The position numbers were made by a program, and so were the translations under genes. A DNA stretch of 36,080 nucleotides from contig FWWN02000584.1 in NCBI GenBank assembly GCA_900175165.2, forward strand, positions 1 to 36,080, in the 5' to 3' direction. The DNA is from Rhizomucor pusillus (Eukaryota; Mucoromycota; Mucoromycetes; Mucorales; Lichtheimiaceae). The notes under the pieces were generated by a model. That model saw only the letters and a program-made list of their open reading frames with translations. It was not told the origin of the DNA and made no database searches. This document shows positions 1-11,510 of this stretch, one piece after another (position 1 is the first letter of the stretch; each line of letters starts with the position of its first letter).

Positions 1-1033
1 AAATGAAAATGGCCATGAACTTGAGCCAGATAAATAACATTCAGAGAGCAATAAGATACAAAACCTTACTGCAATAGCATAAGCAAAAGCTACTGGTCGA
101 CGCATACTTACTCGAGCCCACGTTTTGGTGTCGCGTGGATCGACCTTAGTTTGCTTCAGGTGCGACTATTGATGCAGTATTATTTTGTGCAGCGTAAGTC
201 CATACACAGCAGCACTTGCTTATATGCTGCTGTGGCATCCGGGCGGATCTGCGGGACCTCGTCACGCATGTACATTGTCGGGTAACTTTACCAATGAGGT
301 CTTGTTGGAGACTGACGCCCACGTCCAAAGCCGACTTTTGAAATGCGCTAGCATCAACGACACTGCCCGCTTCGTCAACCACGTCTTACCGCCAGCATAA
401 AAACAACACTCATCAACCACCATTTTCTTTTCATGATACCCTTTACACCTTTTTGCAACAGCATACGTCCTAGGCCGAGCCAATGACAACTAATCGCGGT
501 CTCTTCATCAATGCACATCAAATTCCCCCCTTCATTCTATCCATATTTTCTATGATAGTAACATAATGTCCGTATGATTCTTTATATATAGCTCCCACTG
601 TAAAACATTGCATGCATCCATGTGAATAATTAAAAAACTATTCACTGTAAAGGTCCATTCAGCCGCTCTTTTTGTTTTATCAAGAAGTGCATTGTGTTTA
701 GAGCACTTTGTCGAGTTCGAGTCGAATCTGGTCAACCCTGACTGAAATCGACAATAGTTTGGCAGGCTTTAATTCGACTCGCTGACTCGATCGAGTCGTC
801 GAGTCAAGCTCAGTGTAGAATAGCAGTGCCGGTCGCGCACTACACTACACATACTTGGGGCCTTTTGCAATATCGGAATTGATCTGGCCTTCTGTCCAAA
901 ACTTCTTTCCGAGCCCGCCGGCAATTTGAGTGTAGAATGATGATATATTTTGGGACAACAAGGTATAGATTGACTAATGAGAGAGAAAATGAGAGAGAGA
1001 GAAAATACAAGCAGAGGTACGGGCAAGGCATTT
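1..1033. other. No recognisable gene (left edge)
   Basis: I see no supportable gene here. Several short overlapping open frames on both strands lie between about 146 and 490, but none has a domain I recognise and they mirror each other across strands, which is what chance or decayed repeat sequence gives. From about 500 to 1033 the sequence is AT-rich with frequent stops. The stretch lies downstream of the 3' end of the minus-strand gene that ends at 1034, so part of it is presumably that gene's 3' UTR. Confidence 0.5.
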
Positions 1034-3104
1034 CTAAAACCGAGCAACACAGGGGAGCGAGCGGTCCCTTTTCAGAGATATCAAGGCTTCAAAATCATCC
1101 ATGACCATATTGGGTATTTTCATGCTGTTGAGTCCTTGGACATCATTCTTGGATATTGGCGGCGGCGGGAGCTTGGACAGAGTATGCGCCAGATGTACGA
1201 GAGTGCGCAGCGATTTGTTTGTGGTGAATGAGTCGAACTTGTCGACAGAGGACGGGAGCTCCAGATCTCCAATTTCAACCACGGTGTAAATACCCTTGCG
1301 TAGCAGCTCCATAAGGTAAAACGTAATATGGAAACCTATTTGCTGTGCTGATATATATTATATGCCACTTTCCCAAATGTTTTGATTCCGTACCGTTCAC
1401 CTGGAAACCGAGCACAGCTTTGAGGTCCTCCGAATTTACCAACGTCTTGCTCAACATGCTGATCAGCACCAGGTCTAAAGCCAAATTGTAGTTGTTGCTA
1501 GTAGGTTCAGAAATCTTGACTTCACCGACCCCAGCATGACCACCCCATCGTAGTTGCTTTATCAGAGAAACGATAGCATCCGGACGGATCAGCTGCTCGG
1601 CTCCCTTCACCTTCTTATTCGTCCTGCAAAAACAAAATTCGCTTTAGTAATGGATATAATCAAGGTCTCCGAACTTACCAGCGTAGGTGTATGCCATTTT
1701 CGGGGTCGCTCATCAATGATGACAGGACCGGGTCGGCGAATGTGGACCAGATGTCCGTCTCCGAAAAGCTGTCAATATCCAACAAAGTCTTGCAAGGGAC
1801 CCGCTCGAGCCTATTCCATAAAATGCAGATCAAAATATAGTTGTGCTCCAATGGGTAAAGTAGATCTTACAGTCTCCTAATAGCATTCGTTGCCCGACTT
1901 TCAGCCTCGTTCATCTTCAGGGCGACATCGGCTAGCCCGGCCGTGACCTCCTTCAATCGTATGTGTTTGGTTTGGTATTTCTAAATACAGTTCATGAGAA
2001 AACCAGATAGCAGTGAGCAATACAACACATCATGGCTTACATCCACCAAGGTCTGCATGGTGTGTCCGTATTCAGCGGTAAACTCCGGGCAATCCATTAA
2101 CCACTTCTTTGTAAGGTATCCGTGTAGATCTGCAAGAGAATCATTGCCGCCAAACGCATCAAGTAACATCTTGCTGTGCTGCTCCGGCTTAACCAACAGA
2201 ATGCCTTGGATCGCACTGGGGATAAGGTTAGCCATGAACTCCATAGAAAAAAGGCCACCAAACTCGAAACTTACAGCAGCTCGTGTATATGCATTTCAAG
2301 TGGTACGCCCTCCTCTGTTTGTTCAGCGATCGCGGTGGCGGCCAGTAACTGAAATTTCCGGAAGCAGGTATCAAGATCAGTGCTCCACTGGCAGTTGGGG
2401 GTCTCCGATGTATTGGGGGCGTTTTGGATTAGTCGATCGACTACTGCGCTGAGAACTTCGACACGACCGCTGCTTGCACGACGCTACAGGAGTTGCTATC
2501 AGCAGTCTTGCATGGCGATATGGATATGCTCTTTTTACCCTCTTGGTGGTTGCCACGCTCGACGGTTTCATCGGGCCACTTCCACCCATTTTCTGCTGTA
2601 AATAGTGCATTAACTTATTTATATTGCTTACAGTCAGCGATGATCACAAAATACCTTGAGCCTCTGATTTAGCTCTTCATACATCGCTTCAATCGCTAGG
2701 GCATCGTTCTCCTTCTCCTTCTCAGAGACCCGAAGTTTTCGCCAGTACTCGGTCGCGTTCGCCCGCCGTATAATCTTTAGGGTACATTTCTTGTCACTAT
2801 TCCACTTTTCACTGTGTCGCCGCAACATACTTCGAAATCGTTACTTGCGATCTTAATTAGCCCACTTTTTCAGGTCTGTGTTCGCAGAGCGTCTCAGGGT
2901 CCCGATTGCGGCTGTGAAAGCCTTCTCCCCATCAGATTGATTTCCGTATTGGAATTTTTCGTAATAGTCAATGAGTGAGAACTTGGCATAATTCTGGACC
3001 AAATAGGACTGTTGGGAAGGGTCCAATTCGTTTTCCACGGCGCTGGGCGGATCATTCAAAATGGTTTTTTCTGCATTTGTTCTATCCGTAAAAGGGCGCT
3101 TCAT
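1034..3104 (-). CDS. Mucoromycota-type hypothetical protein with RPD...GEVK (PD-(D/E)XK-like) core
   Basis: Nine exons close in frame to 536 aa: 3104-2866, 2811-2655, 2595-2539, 2483-2275, 2215-2041, 1980-1871, 1810-1679, 1623-1394, 1335-1034. Introns are 43-65 nt, and the one at 2216-2274 has a CTAAC branch site just before its CAG. Around residues 373-396 the protein reads RPDA, then about 18 residues, then GEVK. This matches the P-D...E-x-K spacing of PD-(D/E)XK nuclease folds (candidates D375, E394, K396). It is followed by a helical block (YNLALDLVLISMLSK) and, after an intron, FYLMELLRKGIYTVVEIG. I recall this layout from a large family of uncharacterised proteins in Mucorales; that memory is unverified. 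The N-terminal 350 residues show no named domain. Nuclease activity is inference; the gene looks intact, not decayed. Confidence 0.75.
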
Positions 3105-4700
3105 ACAAAAAAATTATCAGTGTAGACAGACGCGTTAGTAACGTAAATTCCAATCACCTTGGTGCCTAGTGACGTTCTCATATCGGAAAACAGAGGCCCA
3201 GCAGAAGGAGAAGACAAAGAGCAGGACAGTAAGACAGCACCTGCTCCGCGCAAATTTCTCTGCTTAAAATTGTCCGCTAGAGCCCTTTAGTTGTGACGTA
3301 AGAGGGCTTCGGATGCCCTCGTAAGTGATTGACGCAACACATGCGACTTTTTCTTTTGTGGGACAGTGCCGCTTGGTGCCCAACAATTCAACGTTCATCC
3401 CTCATGCTTGGTCAGCACGATTGCAATCCACCTGTTCTTCACGAGCGGCTGGACCAGTCCTGCCCCAGGCCTGTAGGAGCGACCTTGCTAGGTGCAAAGC
3501 ATGAATCATGGACCTCTACTACGTGTAAGGTTCTCACGCTTGTTCCTTTGCTCTTCTCGCATGCTAACTGTTTCTTTATCCCTTTCATTATCTTTTGGCC
3601 GGGTGGGTGGGCCCACTACATCTGTAATTGCCCTGTTGACATTGGCTCTTCCGAGGATGGTCTGTGGTCCACTGGCTGAACACTGGAGGAAGAGCCTGGC
3701 CCTTCACTGCCGTCATCGTGGGGGTTGTAGTGGGAGTTGAGAGTTTCGTTCCCTGCAAGCTACTTTGGCTCTGGCTTGCAGGTTTTCAGCACGTTAGCTT
3801 GAAATTAACAATGAAAATGAATATGAAAAAGGGTCTTTGGTCCTTTGGGCGTCCGGTGGATGTTTGGCTGACGCGTCTCTGGTCTTTTTGATCGTAGTAG
3901 ACGTTCAGTTTTTAGTTTCTTGACATTAGCTAGTGATATTCATCCTGTGTTGTAGCTTTGCCTGTATCGATTTTGATCTTGTTTCTTCAACAATCTGTAA
4001 GGTCTTCTTGATTCGATCTTTGCATAAATCTCTAGGCCTGCCACTTTGCTCCTTATTTTTTGCTATGTACAGCGTTGACCTTTGTTTGCTACGGCCAACT
4101 ATTGCCAAGCTTCACAGATATCCTGAATGAACATTTTTGCAGTAAGATCACATGCACCTCGCTTTGCTGTTGCGCATTATCATGGCTTAAGCAAAAATAT
4201 CTCGAGCAGATACATCAACTGCTGCAAGTACACTATACACTGGTTTCTTCTCTGATAGATTGTGTGCGAAACCAGAAGGCAGTATCTCTGAGTGTGAGAG
4301 AAAGCACCAATTCATGCTGGCTGCCAAGTATATTGACAAACTTGATAGAATACGCTCTGGACCGGACAAACAACAAGTGATAATAACGAGGGAATTAATT
4401 TCTTTATGCAGCTTGTCTTCTAATTCAGGAGGACATGGAGAGTTGATAGAAATTAGTGGGGCGGAAACATGTCGTGTCCTCAAAACGAGCAGCAGCTTCT
4501 GGAACGGCCCGCTTATCCTCTTCTTGACTCTGGTAATGAAAGTGACGATGAAACTGAGGCAGGTTTTGAGAGAATCTGATCAAAGGCCACGGGAATCAGC
4601 TCAAGTGACAAGCCAAAACAAAATTGAAAAAAAAGATAATTCCAACGACAACTTTATATGTACATCATTTTAATTTTTCTTGAAGAAATCGAGGAGTTGT
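3105..4700. other. Intergenic, mostly without recognisable content
   Basis: This 1.6 kb lies between the 5' end of the RPD/GEVK gene and the 3' end of SPT5, both on the minus strand. It should therefore hold the promoter of the former and the terminator of the latter. Short open frames occur on both strands (for example plus-strand frames near 3330-3890 and 4260-4670), but they show no domain, no plausible splice partners and low-complexity composition. The only suggestive coding signal is a helix-turn-helix-like segment at 3926-4108, listed separately. Confidence 0.5.
3926..4108 (-). pseudogene. Possible Tc1-like transposase helix-turn-helix relic
   Basis: A 60-residue minus-strand frame reads AIVGRSKQRSTLYIAK, then SGRPRDLCKDRIKKTLQIVE. 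This resembles the N-terminal helix-turn-helix of Tc1/mariner transposases, where a 'VGxSxSTV' recognition helix is followed by 'SGRPRxLxxxD'. No DDE catalytic domain follows: the frame stops at 3926 and the next 300 bases give no continuing homology in any frame. It is at best a decayed fragment. The resemblance is by eye on a short stretch, so chance is a real alternative. Confidence 0.3.
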
Positions 4701-7700
4701 TTAATCCATAACGTTCTCAGGCCCTGTATATTTGCCAACGGCGTTGATGTTTACGAATTTGAAACCGGCTTGATCTTTCAGTCTTAAGATACAATCCGTT
4801 CCATCGACACCGATGAATGCACCAACGCCGCCGCGGTGCTCGCCGTAAAGGACCTTGATCGGGTCCTTCTTCGTTGGCCGTACAGGCTCCATGCTCTCGA
4901 AAGGTACCGTGATCTTGGAACCATTGTCGTTGAGCGTGACTGTGCACTTGCGCGATGATGAATCGATGCTGACAATAGAACCAAGCTGTCCGGCCTTGGC
5001 TTCGCCGCTGGGTGCTGTAAGCTTGACTTCAATGTCTTCAGTCGGCCAATTGGAAGAATCTTCTTCAGCTACATACACGTGCTATGTTAGAACCTTTCCT
5101 ATTGCATCAACGTTTAAAATCCCTCTGTACCTTCTTCTTCCATGGGTTCATAATCGTCGTTGCCGCCCACAAATGGCGTCTGTGCTTGCAATCCGGCAGC
5201 CGGTGTGGCAGGTATATATGCTCCTGGAGTAGGAGCAGTAATGTTACCGGGCGTCGGTGCACTCAGAGCAGCAGGTGTTGTTGGTGCCAAATGTACTCCA
5301 GGGGTCGGTGCACTAAAGTACGGTGTTGCAGCACTGTCGTACGGTGTAGGTGCAAAGTTTGCGCCGGGAGTTTGTGGATAAGCAGCAGGTGTCGGTGCAA
5401 CATCATCGTTTATAGCCTATCAAAAAATAAAAACCATTAGCAATTATTCTTGATAATGCTGATAATTGGCAATACTTACGCCAGGCGTCGCCGGTACATC
5501 AGAGGCATGGACTCCAGGCGTTGGTGCAGTGTCACGATCGCTGGGTCGACTCCAAGCAGGAGTTCTGTTGCCGAGATCGTTGTGACTTGGAGTCTTTGAA
5601 CCAGAGCTTGACCATCGTGGAGTCTCCTTACTCCACGACGGTGTTTTGGATCCGGAATCCCAGGCAGAAGATGGCTTTGAGTTCCTGTCGGCAGAATATG
5701 GATTAGGAGTCTTGTTTCCTGCGTCCCACGCTGATCCAGCGCTCCTGCTAGATGCATATGGATTAGGTGTGCGAGCAGTTGCATGCCAGGCAGGTGTTTT
5801 GGCGCCATCGGCTGCATATGGATTAGGCGTACGTGCAGACGATCGCCATGCAGGAGTCTGTGCGGAAGCACCGTATCGAGGTGTCATTGCGCTCTCACCA
5901 TAATGTCTAGGTGTCTGTGCTGGCAAACCACGGTATCCATTGTCTGCAGGTGCAAAGCGATCCTCTGTCGCTGGTCTAGGTAGCGGTGCAGTCCGAGAGT
6001 CGACAACAGGTCCAATTGTGTTTCCAGAGGCATCTACGAGCACCAATTTTGCCTTGTCCACATTTACAACCTTGCAATTCGTGTGAAGCTCCACTCTGGC
6101 CATTGTATCTGTTGTGTCCTTGACGATGCCAATGTAACCTTTGTGTGGACCTTGAGTAATACGGACAGTTTTCGATAAGAGATTGTCGCGTCCACCGCGA
6201 CCACGACCACCCATGAATCCACCTCGAGGTGGTCCACCGCGGCCTCGGCCACGACCGTCAAATCCACCTCTGAATGAACCTCGATCTTGCATAGGTGAGC
6301 GTATATCGTTCGTCATTGTATTCTCCTTTGGCGCTAAGCTGACAACTGCGCGCGTGGGTTCGACCCATACGCCGTAATTATCGGTATTCTCGCGTGAATG
6401 CAAAAAGACAAGGTTGCGGAACACATGTAGCACGGTGCAAGGACGCTTGTTTCCACGAGCCTCTACGACCGAATCGCCGGCTTGTATGCTATTTCCTTCT
6501 GCGTCTGTGGCGACAACGTCCTTTCTATTCCGCTTGTTTGTAATCTGATGAGGTTGTATCGTCAGAACTTCGCCATGCTGAGTCATGACTTTTAGAGAAT
6601 GTTTATCCACTTTGATAATCACGGCGACGGTGTGGGCACTATGAAGTGGTTTGTGCGTCAGCGTATGAATTTTGCGAAAGAAACTGGGTTAAACTTACTC
6701 TAGCTGAACAAGATCATGGAGTTCATAGTTTCCAATCACGGTTTTACTGAGATCAACTTCGCCCGCTTCGCGTAAATCTCTGGCAAACACCTTGATCTCC
6801 TCCAGTGATGTATCCGATACCAGGGTTATCACGTTTCCTTCCACTTTGATGATCATACCCGACTCGTCCTTTCGGCGACCATGGATGACCTTGACATGAT
6901 CACCTTCGGTAAACTTCTTACGTACTTGCTTCGCTGGAAGAGTGACTCTCTTTCTGAATCCATCAACGTCAAGGGTCACAACTACCGATGTGTCATTTAC
7001 GGAATCGATCCTTCCAACACTTCCAATCATGTCGCCTTCTGTAACTTCCACGGTATCGCCCATTTGCAAGAGAGCTGAGGCCTGTGCATCGTTTACTGAC
7101 TGCAAGGAAAGTGCTGACAATTCGAGAGTGCGTTCTGATTCATCGCCGTATTCTTCACCGACAAACTTTGAAATTTCTTCGAGCGACGGGTTCACATCTT
7201 CTATCTGCAGCGTTGTAATCTTCATCGTCTTTTCCAAATATCCATCTCGGAAATGATCAGTGCCGAGAACCCAGTAAACGCCCTTCTTTTGGAGATTGGC
7301 GATGCTTCTCTTTGGTAATTTCTCGGGATTGAACAGTCTTTGCGGTGGTCGCACCGAGTTGACACCCTTTTTGCGCTTTCTGTCCAGATCGTCTTCGTTG
7401 TCGTTCCCGAGATTCAAACGCGGGACAAGCTTGATACGTGCAGCTTCTTGGTTGTCAAAAACTTCCAAAACTTTACCTAGATCACCTGCATAGTTGCCGC
7501 GCTTGACACGGACCCATCCTCCGATAGGAATTTCAGTGTTGCGACGTTGAATATTTATAGAGTCCACCATATCCTTGATCGGTACTAGCATTAGGGTCGT
7601 AGCATATACGTGTGGTATATTCATGATCGCCTGTATTTTACGTGTTAATGTAAAAACTAACTGAACAATTACGGTAATGTACCTGTTGAGCATAGGCTTG

Positions 7701-8507
7701 ACGGCGTGCTTCGATGTAAACATAGCCTTTCAGTGATTCGCGTGCAAAAGCAGAAATTGCTTCAACTGGGTTGTCGTCAAACTGTCGATCAAAATACCGT
7801 TTCATAATTCCGAGGACAATGTCTCGTTCTTTGCCGGGCTGTTCAAAAACACAGTGAATAAATAAATGTCTCTTTGCGCGCTAGATAAACATACTCTGCA
7901 TTTAACCATCCAAAGATTTGGATCATTGACACTAGGCAAGAGCAATTGCTGCGGAACATCTTCCGATGAAGTAAATGCTTGCGTGCGTCGACCACCGTAT
8001 TTCCTGGCAAAGTGGGCAGCAACCTGCTCTTCGTCCATGTATTCCACTTCGCGATGTTGTCGGTCTAATGCCAGACGCTGGCGCTGCATAACTGCTTCTG
8101 ATGGTATTTCCTCTGGCTCCTCATCGATGAAACCATCTTTGTCGCAAAGTTGGTGAGACAAATTTGTTCATAGATCATCAATTGCATACGTTCATACCTT
8201 CTTTGCTGTAATCTTCCTCCTCTTCTTCTTCATCTTCGTCCTCATCGACGAGCGCCATTTCGTCAATGAATCGACTGACTAGTCTTCGTTTGGGACGCTA
8301 GAATCATACTCATTATGATAACTTTCCAGCGATGCATTTCGTCCAGTTGGTACTTACAGATCCTTCCTCTTCTTCGTCTTCTTCCTCCTCTTCTTCCTCC
8401 TCGTCTTCCTCCTCGTCTTCCTCCTCGTCTTCCTCGGGCTCTTCGGGCTCGTGAGCTAGACGTTCTTCTTGTTCGTAACGCTGATTCTCTTCTTCAATGT
8501 CGCTCAT
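4701..8507 (-). CDS. SPT5: Transcription elongation factor SPT5 (DSIF large subunit)
   Basis: Eight exons close to 1130 aa: 8507-8358, 8297-8198, 8136-7895, 7838-7683, 7630-6699, 6638-5480, 5416-5131, 5068-4701. Spt5 pairs with Spt4 on RNA polymerase II and III-type clamps, promotes processive elongation and recruits capping and chromatin factors through its C-terminal repeats. The start MSDIEEENQRYEQ opens the expected acidic N-terminus, with about 35 Glu/Asp in the first 50 residues. The NGN domain follows (WMVKCRPGKERDIVLGIMK across an intron, then ARRQAYAQQAIMNIPHVYA). Several KOW modules follow, including VKRGNYAGDLGKVLEV, MGDTVEVTEGDMIGSVG and EGDHVKVIHGRRKDESGMII. After an RG-rich linker comes a C-terminal region with TPAW/TPNPY repeats, a second Pro-rich array of APTP/TPG units encoded by exon 7, and a last KOW. 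The length fits the family. Upstream (8508-8760) is only 253 bp before IMP1. Confidence 0.97.
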
Positions 8508-8760
8508 GTTGGGGATTGACGAGTATGTGTCAGAAAGAGAGGCACGTTCTGCCTGAGGGAGCGGAAGTGACCGCTTTTGGATATGGAAGCACGAATTTGG
8601 TTGGCGCCGACTCACTCACACGACGACCTCGCTCACTCAAATCCTGGCGGATGAACAAAACTATATGATGCGACAAACAGCAGACGGTAATAGTAGACAA
8701 ATATATAATGGGTAGGATGAAATGAGAGAACGACAGAACACACATCAGGAAGGGAAAACA

Positions 8761-9542
8761 TTATGAAGATGCATTGTAAGTGTCAAAGTCGACTTGTGTT
8801 AGGGGATTTTCAACCCTTCGGCATTCGGGCCAAAGCTGCAAAGTAAATAAAAAATCAATACGTGTCCACCTTTACCGGGGAATAGCTATACGTTACCCTT
8901 GCTATGACTCTTCCTCGTACCAGACCCAAGGGAACAGGTCCGTAAAATCTAGAATCTGTAGAATTGCTCAAGTTGTCTCCCGTCACCCATATGTGACCTT
9001 CAGGCACCTTTGGAAGATATTAACATCGTGGTGTATGGGAGCTTTTCTGGTTCTTTTCCTGTTACCCTAATATATTTACGATCCTGTACAGTTGGATCAA
9101 CGCATACATTATCGCCAGGCTAAGAAAGAAAGCGAGTTAGCAAGCAAGCATAAAAAAAGATCGAAAAAGTCGCTGCGTATAGATACCAGTCCCAGTATGC
9201 GCTTCAACACTGCACGGCCAGGGACGCAGGGTGATATGCAAACAACCACGTCGCCCAGATCATAGCCCTTGAATCGTGGAGTAATGTGATCGACTGCAAC
9301 AATGTCTCCAGTCATGTTGAAGTTTGGCAGCATGGAGGGTCCCATACACTGGCGTGCGTGTTAAATATGGAGCATTAGGAACGAGACAATTTAATGAACA
9401 GATCGAAATGGTGAGTACCCACGAAAGTAGCCTCGATGACATATTGGTTGAAGCAATGTGCAAAGCACATTAGTTGGACTGCATAGGTAGCTCCTCTAAA
9501 TATCTTTCCACCATTCTTTTGGAAAAAGTTGAAGAGCCCCAT
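8761..9542 (-). CDS. IMP1: Mitochondrial inner membrane protease subunit 1 (IMP1/IMMP1L)
   Basis: Five exons close exactly: 9542-9423, 9348-9187, 9119-9066, 9007-8897, 8835-8761, giving 173 aa, the usual size. IMP1 is an S26-family (signal peptidase I-like) serine peptidase of the inner membrane facing the intermembrane space; it removes sorting signals from imported or mitochondrially made proteins. The serine motif is [15 protein letters not shown] (S45), reached directly after intron 1. The general base is K89 in [14 protein letters not shown]. The C-terminal signature [20 protein letters not shown] plus [20 protein letters not shown] is diagnostic of IMP1/IMMP1L. The N-terminus has one hydrophobic segment (residues ~17-38), the membrane anchor. 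The ATG at 9542 was chosen because it gives a continuous frame into the conserved anchor; the codon before it lies in an AT-rich leader. Confidence 0.95.
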
Positions 9543-10077
9543 TAAGTCTTTCGCATTTCTGGATCACTGCGCGTTTTTTACAAGCGATTTTTTTTGGCTC
9601 TCAGAACTAGAACTAAACAATAAACTCTTTAACACAAATGCTAAAAGAATATCCATGGATCAAGTCATTTACATGAGATACACATGCATCCTTCATTTCT
9701 ATGCAAAGGGATATTTTTTGGCATGTAAATAACATGTATGGCGCAATTGCAACACTCCATCAAGTAAGTACTTCAAATTCAATGAAAATTGTTTACGATA
9801 TCTTTTCACACATGTCGATTCTTGGCTGCAATGTCCAATCCGGTAGGCAGCTTACTCCTGAGTAGAGGCAATCTATTCCGAAGGATACCATGTCACCAAA
9901 TTTCGGTGCCCCGGCCTGGATGAGGAAATTACCTTTTTCAAAAGCATTTACCGTCAATGTCGTCGACTATCCTTCGAGGTGCATTTCTACCCATCGCTTC
10001 CTCTACATGTCTCCATTCTGCTTTAACACCATCTTGCTGTAGCGCACGCAACAAACCTTCTGACCAGACGAGCGCCA
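9543..10077. promoter_or_regulatory. Divergent intergenic region between IMP1 and the DUF1640 gene
   Basis: This 535 bp separates two head-to-head genes that both encode mitochondrial proteins, so it must carry both promoters. It is AT-rich on the IMP1 side. A frame opening at ATG 9890 (MSPNFGAPAWMRK) could be a 5' exon of the downstream gene: a phase-1 GT donor shortly after it would join a TAG acceptor at 10042 and add a basic stretch (NLLTRRAP) before the start used here. I could not decide between the two models. No TATA element stands out. Confidence 0.4.
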
Positions 10078-10840
10078 ATGTTGCAAACCATGGTTCCAGT
10101 ACGGCAGCTTTCCGGATATCACTTTGATACCTTCAAATTTGTCGAGCGTTTGGAAGCAGAGGGATTCACAAGGGAACAAAGCGAGGCGATCATGGCATCG
10201 CTTCGAGAGGTCATTTCTGAAAGGTATTTTACACAAAATTGCTCCCACAGACGTCTCTGACTCCTTTGCTCTTAATGCCAAAAGTATGACCGACCTCACA
10301 AAAGGAATGGTTACAAAGGCAGAGCAGGAAAAGGTACGTATAATCCCATTATTTGTGCTGTAAATTATCAGTTCGTCTCTCTGACACGTTGTATCAAAGA
10401 CAATCTATACATACAAAGTAGACTTTGCACATTTAAAATCAGAGATTCAGCTGTTAGAAAAGAACGACTTTACCATGATGAAAGCAGAAAACGAACGGTT
10501 ACAGGGAGAACTCGAAAAACTTCGACAAAAATTACGGGAGGAAATCACACGGACGCAAGCAAACGTTCGCCTAGATCTTCATCTGGAGAAGGGTCGTATA
10601 CGCGACGAAGCGAGCGCTCAGGAAATTAAAATCAAAGAAACTGATACTCGTATCGAAAGTGAGATCGCTGGATTAAGGACGCAGATGGAGGCTATCAAGT
10701 TCCAGATCTTGCAGTATATGATCGGTAAGAATTTCATTCCAATGATTGAATCAAGGATGGGACATACTCACAGTAATTGTATAGGCACCATCACCGGTGC
10801 AGGTGCATTGTTCCTAGCATATCTTCGCATGTTCCGATAA
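10078..10840 (+). CDS. DUF1640/MCUR1-like mitochondrial coiled-coil protein (FMP32/CCDC90 family)
   Basis: Four exons (10078-10223, 10285-10333, 10400-10724, 10785-10840) give 191 aa. The family (Pfam DUF1640; yeast Fmp32, animal CCDC90/MCUR1) consists of inner-membrane coiled-coil proteins linked to cytochrome oxidase assembly and to regulation of the calcium uniporter. Visible features in order: a short presequence-like start (MLQTMVPVRQLSGY), the conserved FKFVERLEAEGFTREQSEAI with LREVISE, then KAEQEKTIYTYKVDFAHLKS and EIQLLEKNDFTMMKAENERL formed by correct splicing, a long charged coiled coil, and a C-terminal membrane segment (TITGAGALFLAYLRMF). The 61-nt first intron is required to bring the two halves into one frame. 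The start may lie further upstream in an extra exon, because the presequence is short here. Confidence 0.9.
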
Positions 10841-11510
10841 TAGATTACCAAGGCAACCACCGTCCCGCCACTAACCGGCAAAACCTCTCTACATTCCCAT
10901 TTCCCCACCGCACAACAAATTTTTTGTACATCCTGTTACCCCGATATTCATATATTTGCTTTTGCAACCGACTAGAGGAACTAAAGACGAGAAACCGTAG
11001 ACTGATTCTCACATTAAAATTGCTCGGTAAAATTGGTGGTTTAAAAAGGCATGATAGATAATTGGAATGTCTCCATAAGTATTTGAATCCTCAGCCTGAA
11101 TTGAGTATGCTTAGCAAAAAGCACTTTGACCGTAGCTGTGAAGATCTGACAAGAGCAGATATACAGATGAATTGCCTTGCAGACCGACTTCTCGAACACA
11201 GCTGAGTTTCAGTGTATATTAGCAGTCTATCAGTTCACTTGCTTCACTACATCACTAAAGGTACTTAGATCAATGACTGCAGCGCATAGAATTATAATAG
11301 AAGATTAATGTAGCCGTAGAGATCAAGGTGTTGTGCCACTGTTTATATCGGTATAAGACAACAGTTACGGAGAATCCGCTTCATCAAGGAGACTTGGATT
11401 TTCATTGGTAGTGGCATCCGACCACAAACTCTGCAGCGTTACTTTGGCTGGGATCCGATGCCCGCGAAGCCCGCCACTTTTTATCCTACCTTGGTGTGTT
11501 GCAGAAAGTC
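10841..11510. other. Intergenic, 3' UTR plus promoter, no gene seen
   Basis: This 670 bp separates two plus-strand genes. An open frame at 10777-11061 is an overlapping-frame shadow of the previous gene's last exon running into its 3' UTR. The remainder is AT-rich with stops in every frame. I see no RNA gene or repeat in it. Confidence 0.5.

Noticed and set aside
146..489. Three overlapping open frames at the left edge
   Set aside because: They are mutual shadows on both strands. I looked for transposase or zinc-finger (FLYWCH-type) patterns and found no convincing match.
8358..8460. CTTCCTC-type repeat suggesting a microsatellite
   Set aside because: It is the coding sequence of the acidic N-terminus of Spt5 (Glu/Asp codons), which is expected in this family.
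9890..10041. Possible extra 5' exon and longer presequence for the DUF1640 gene
   Set aside because: One phase-compatible join exists, but there is no independent support and the internal ATG at 10078 already gives a presequence-like start.
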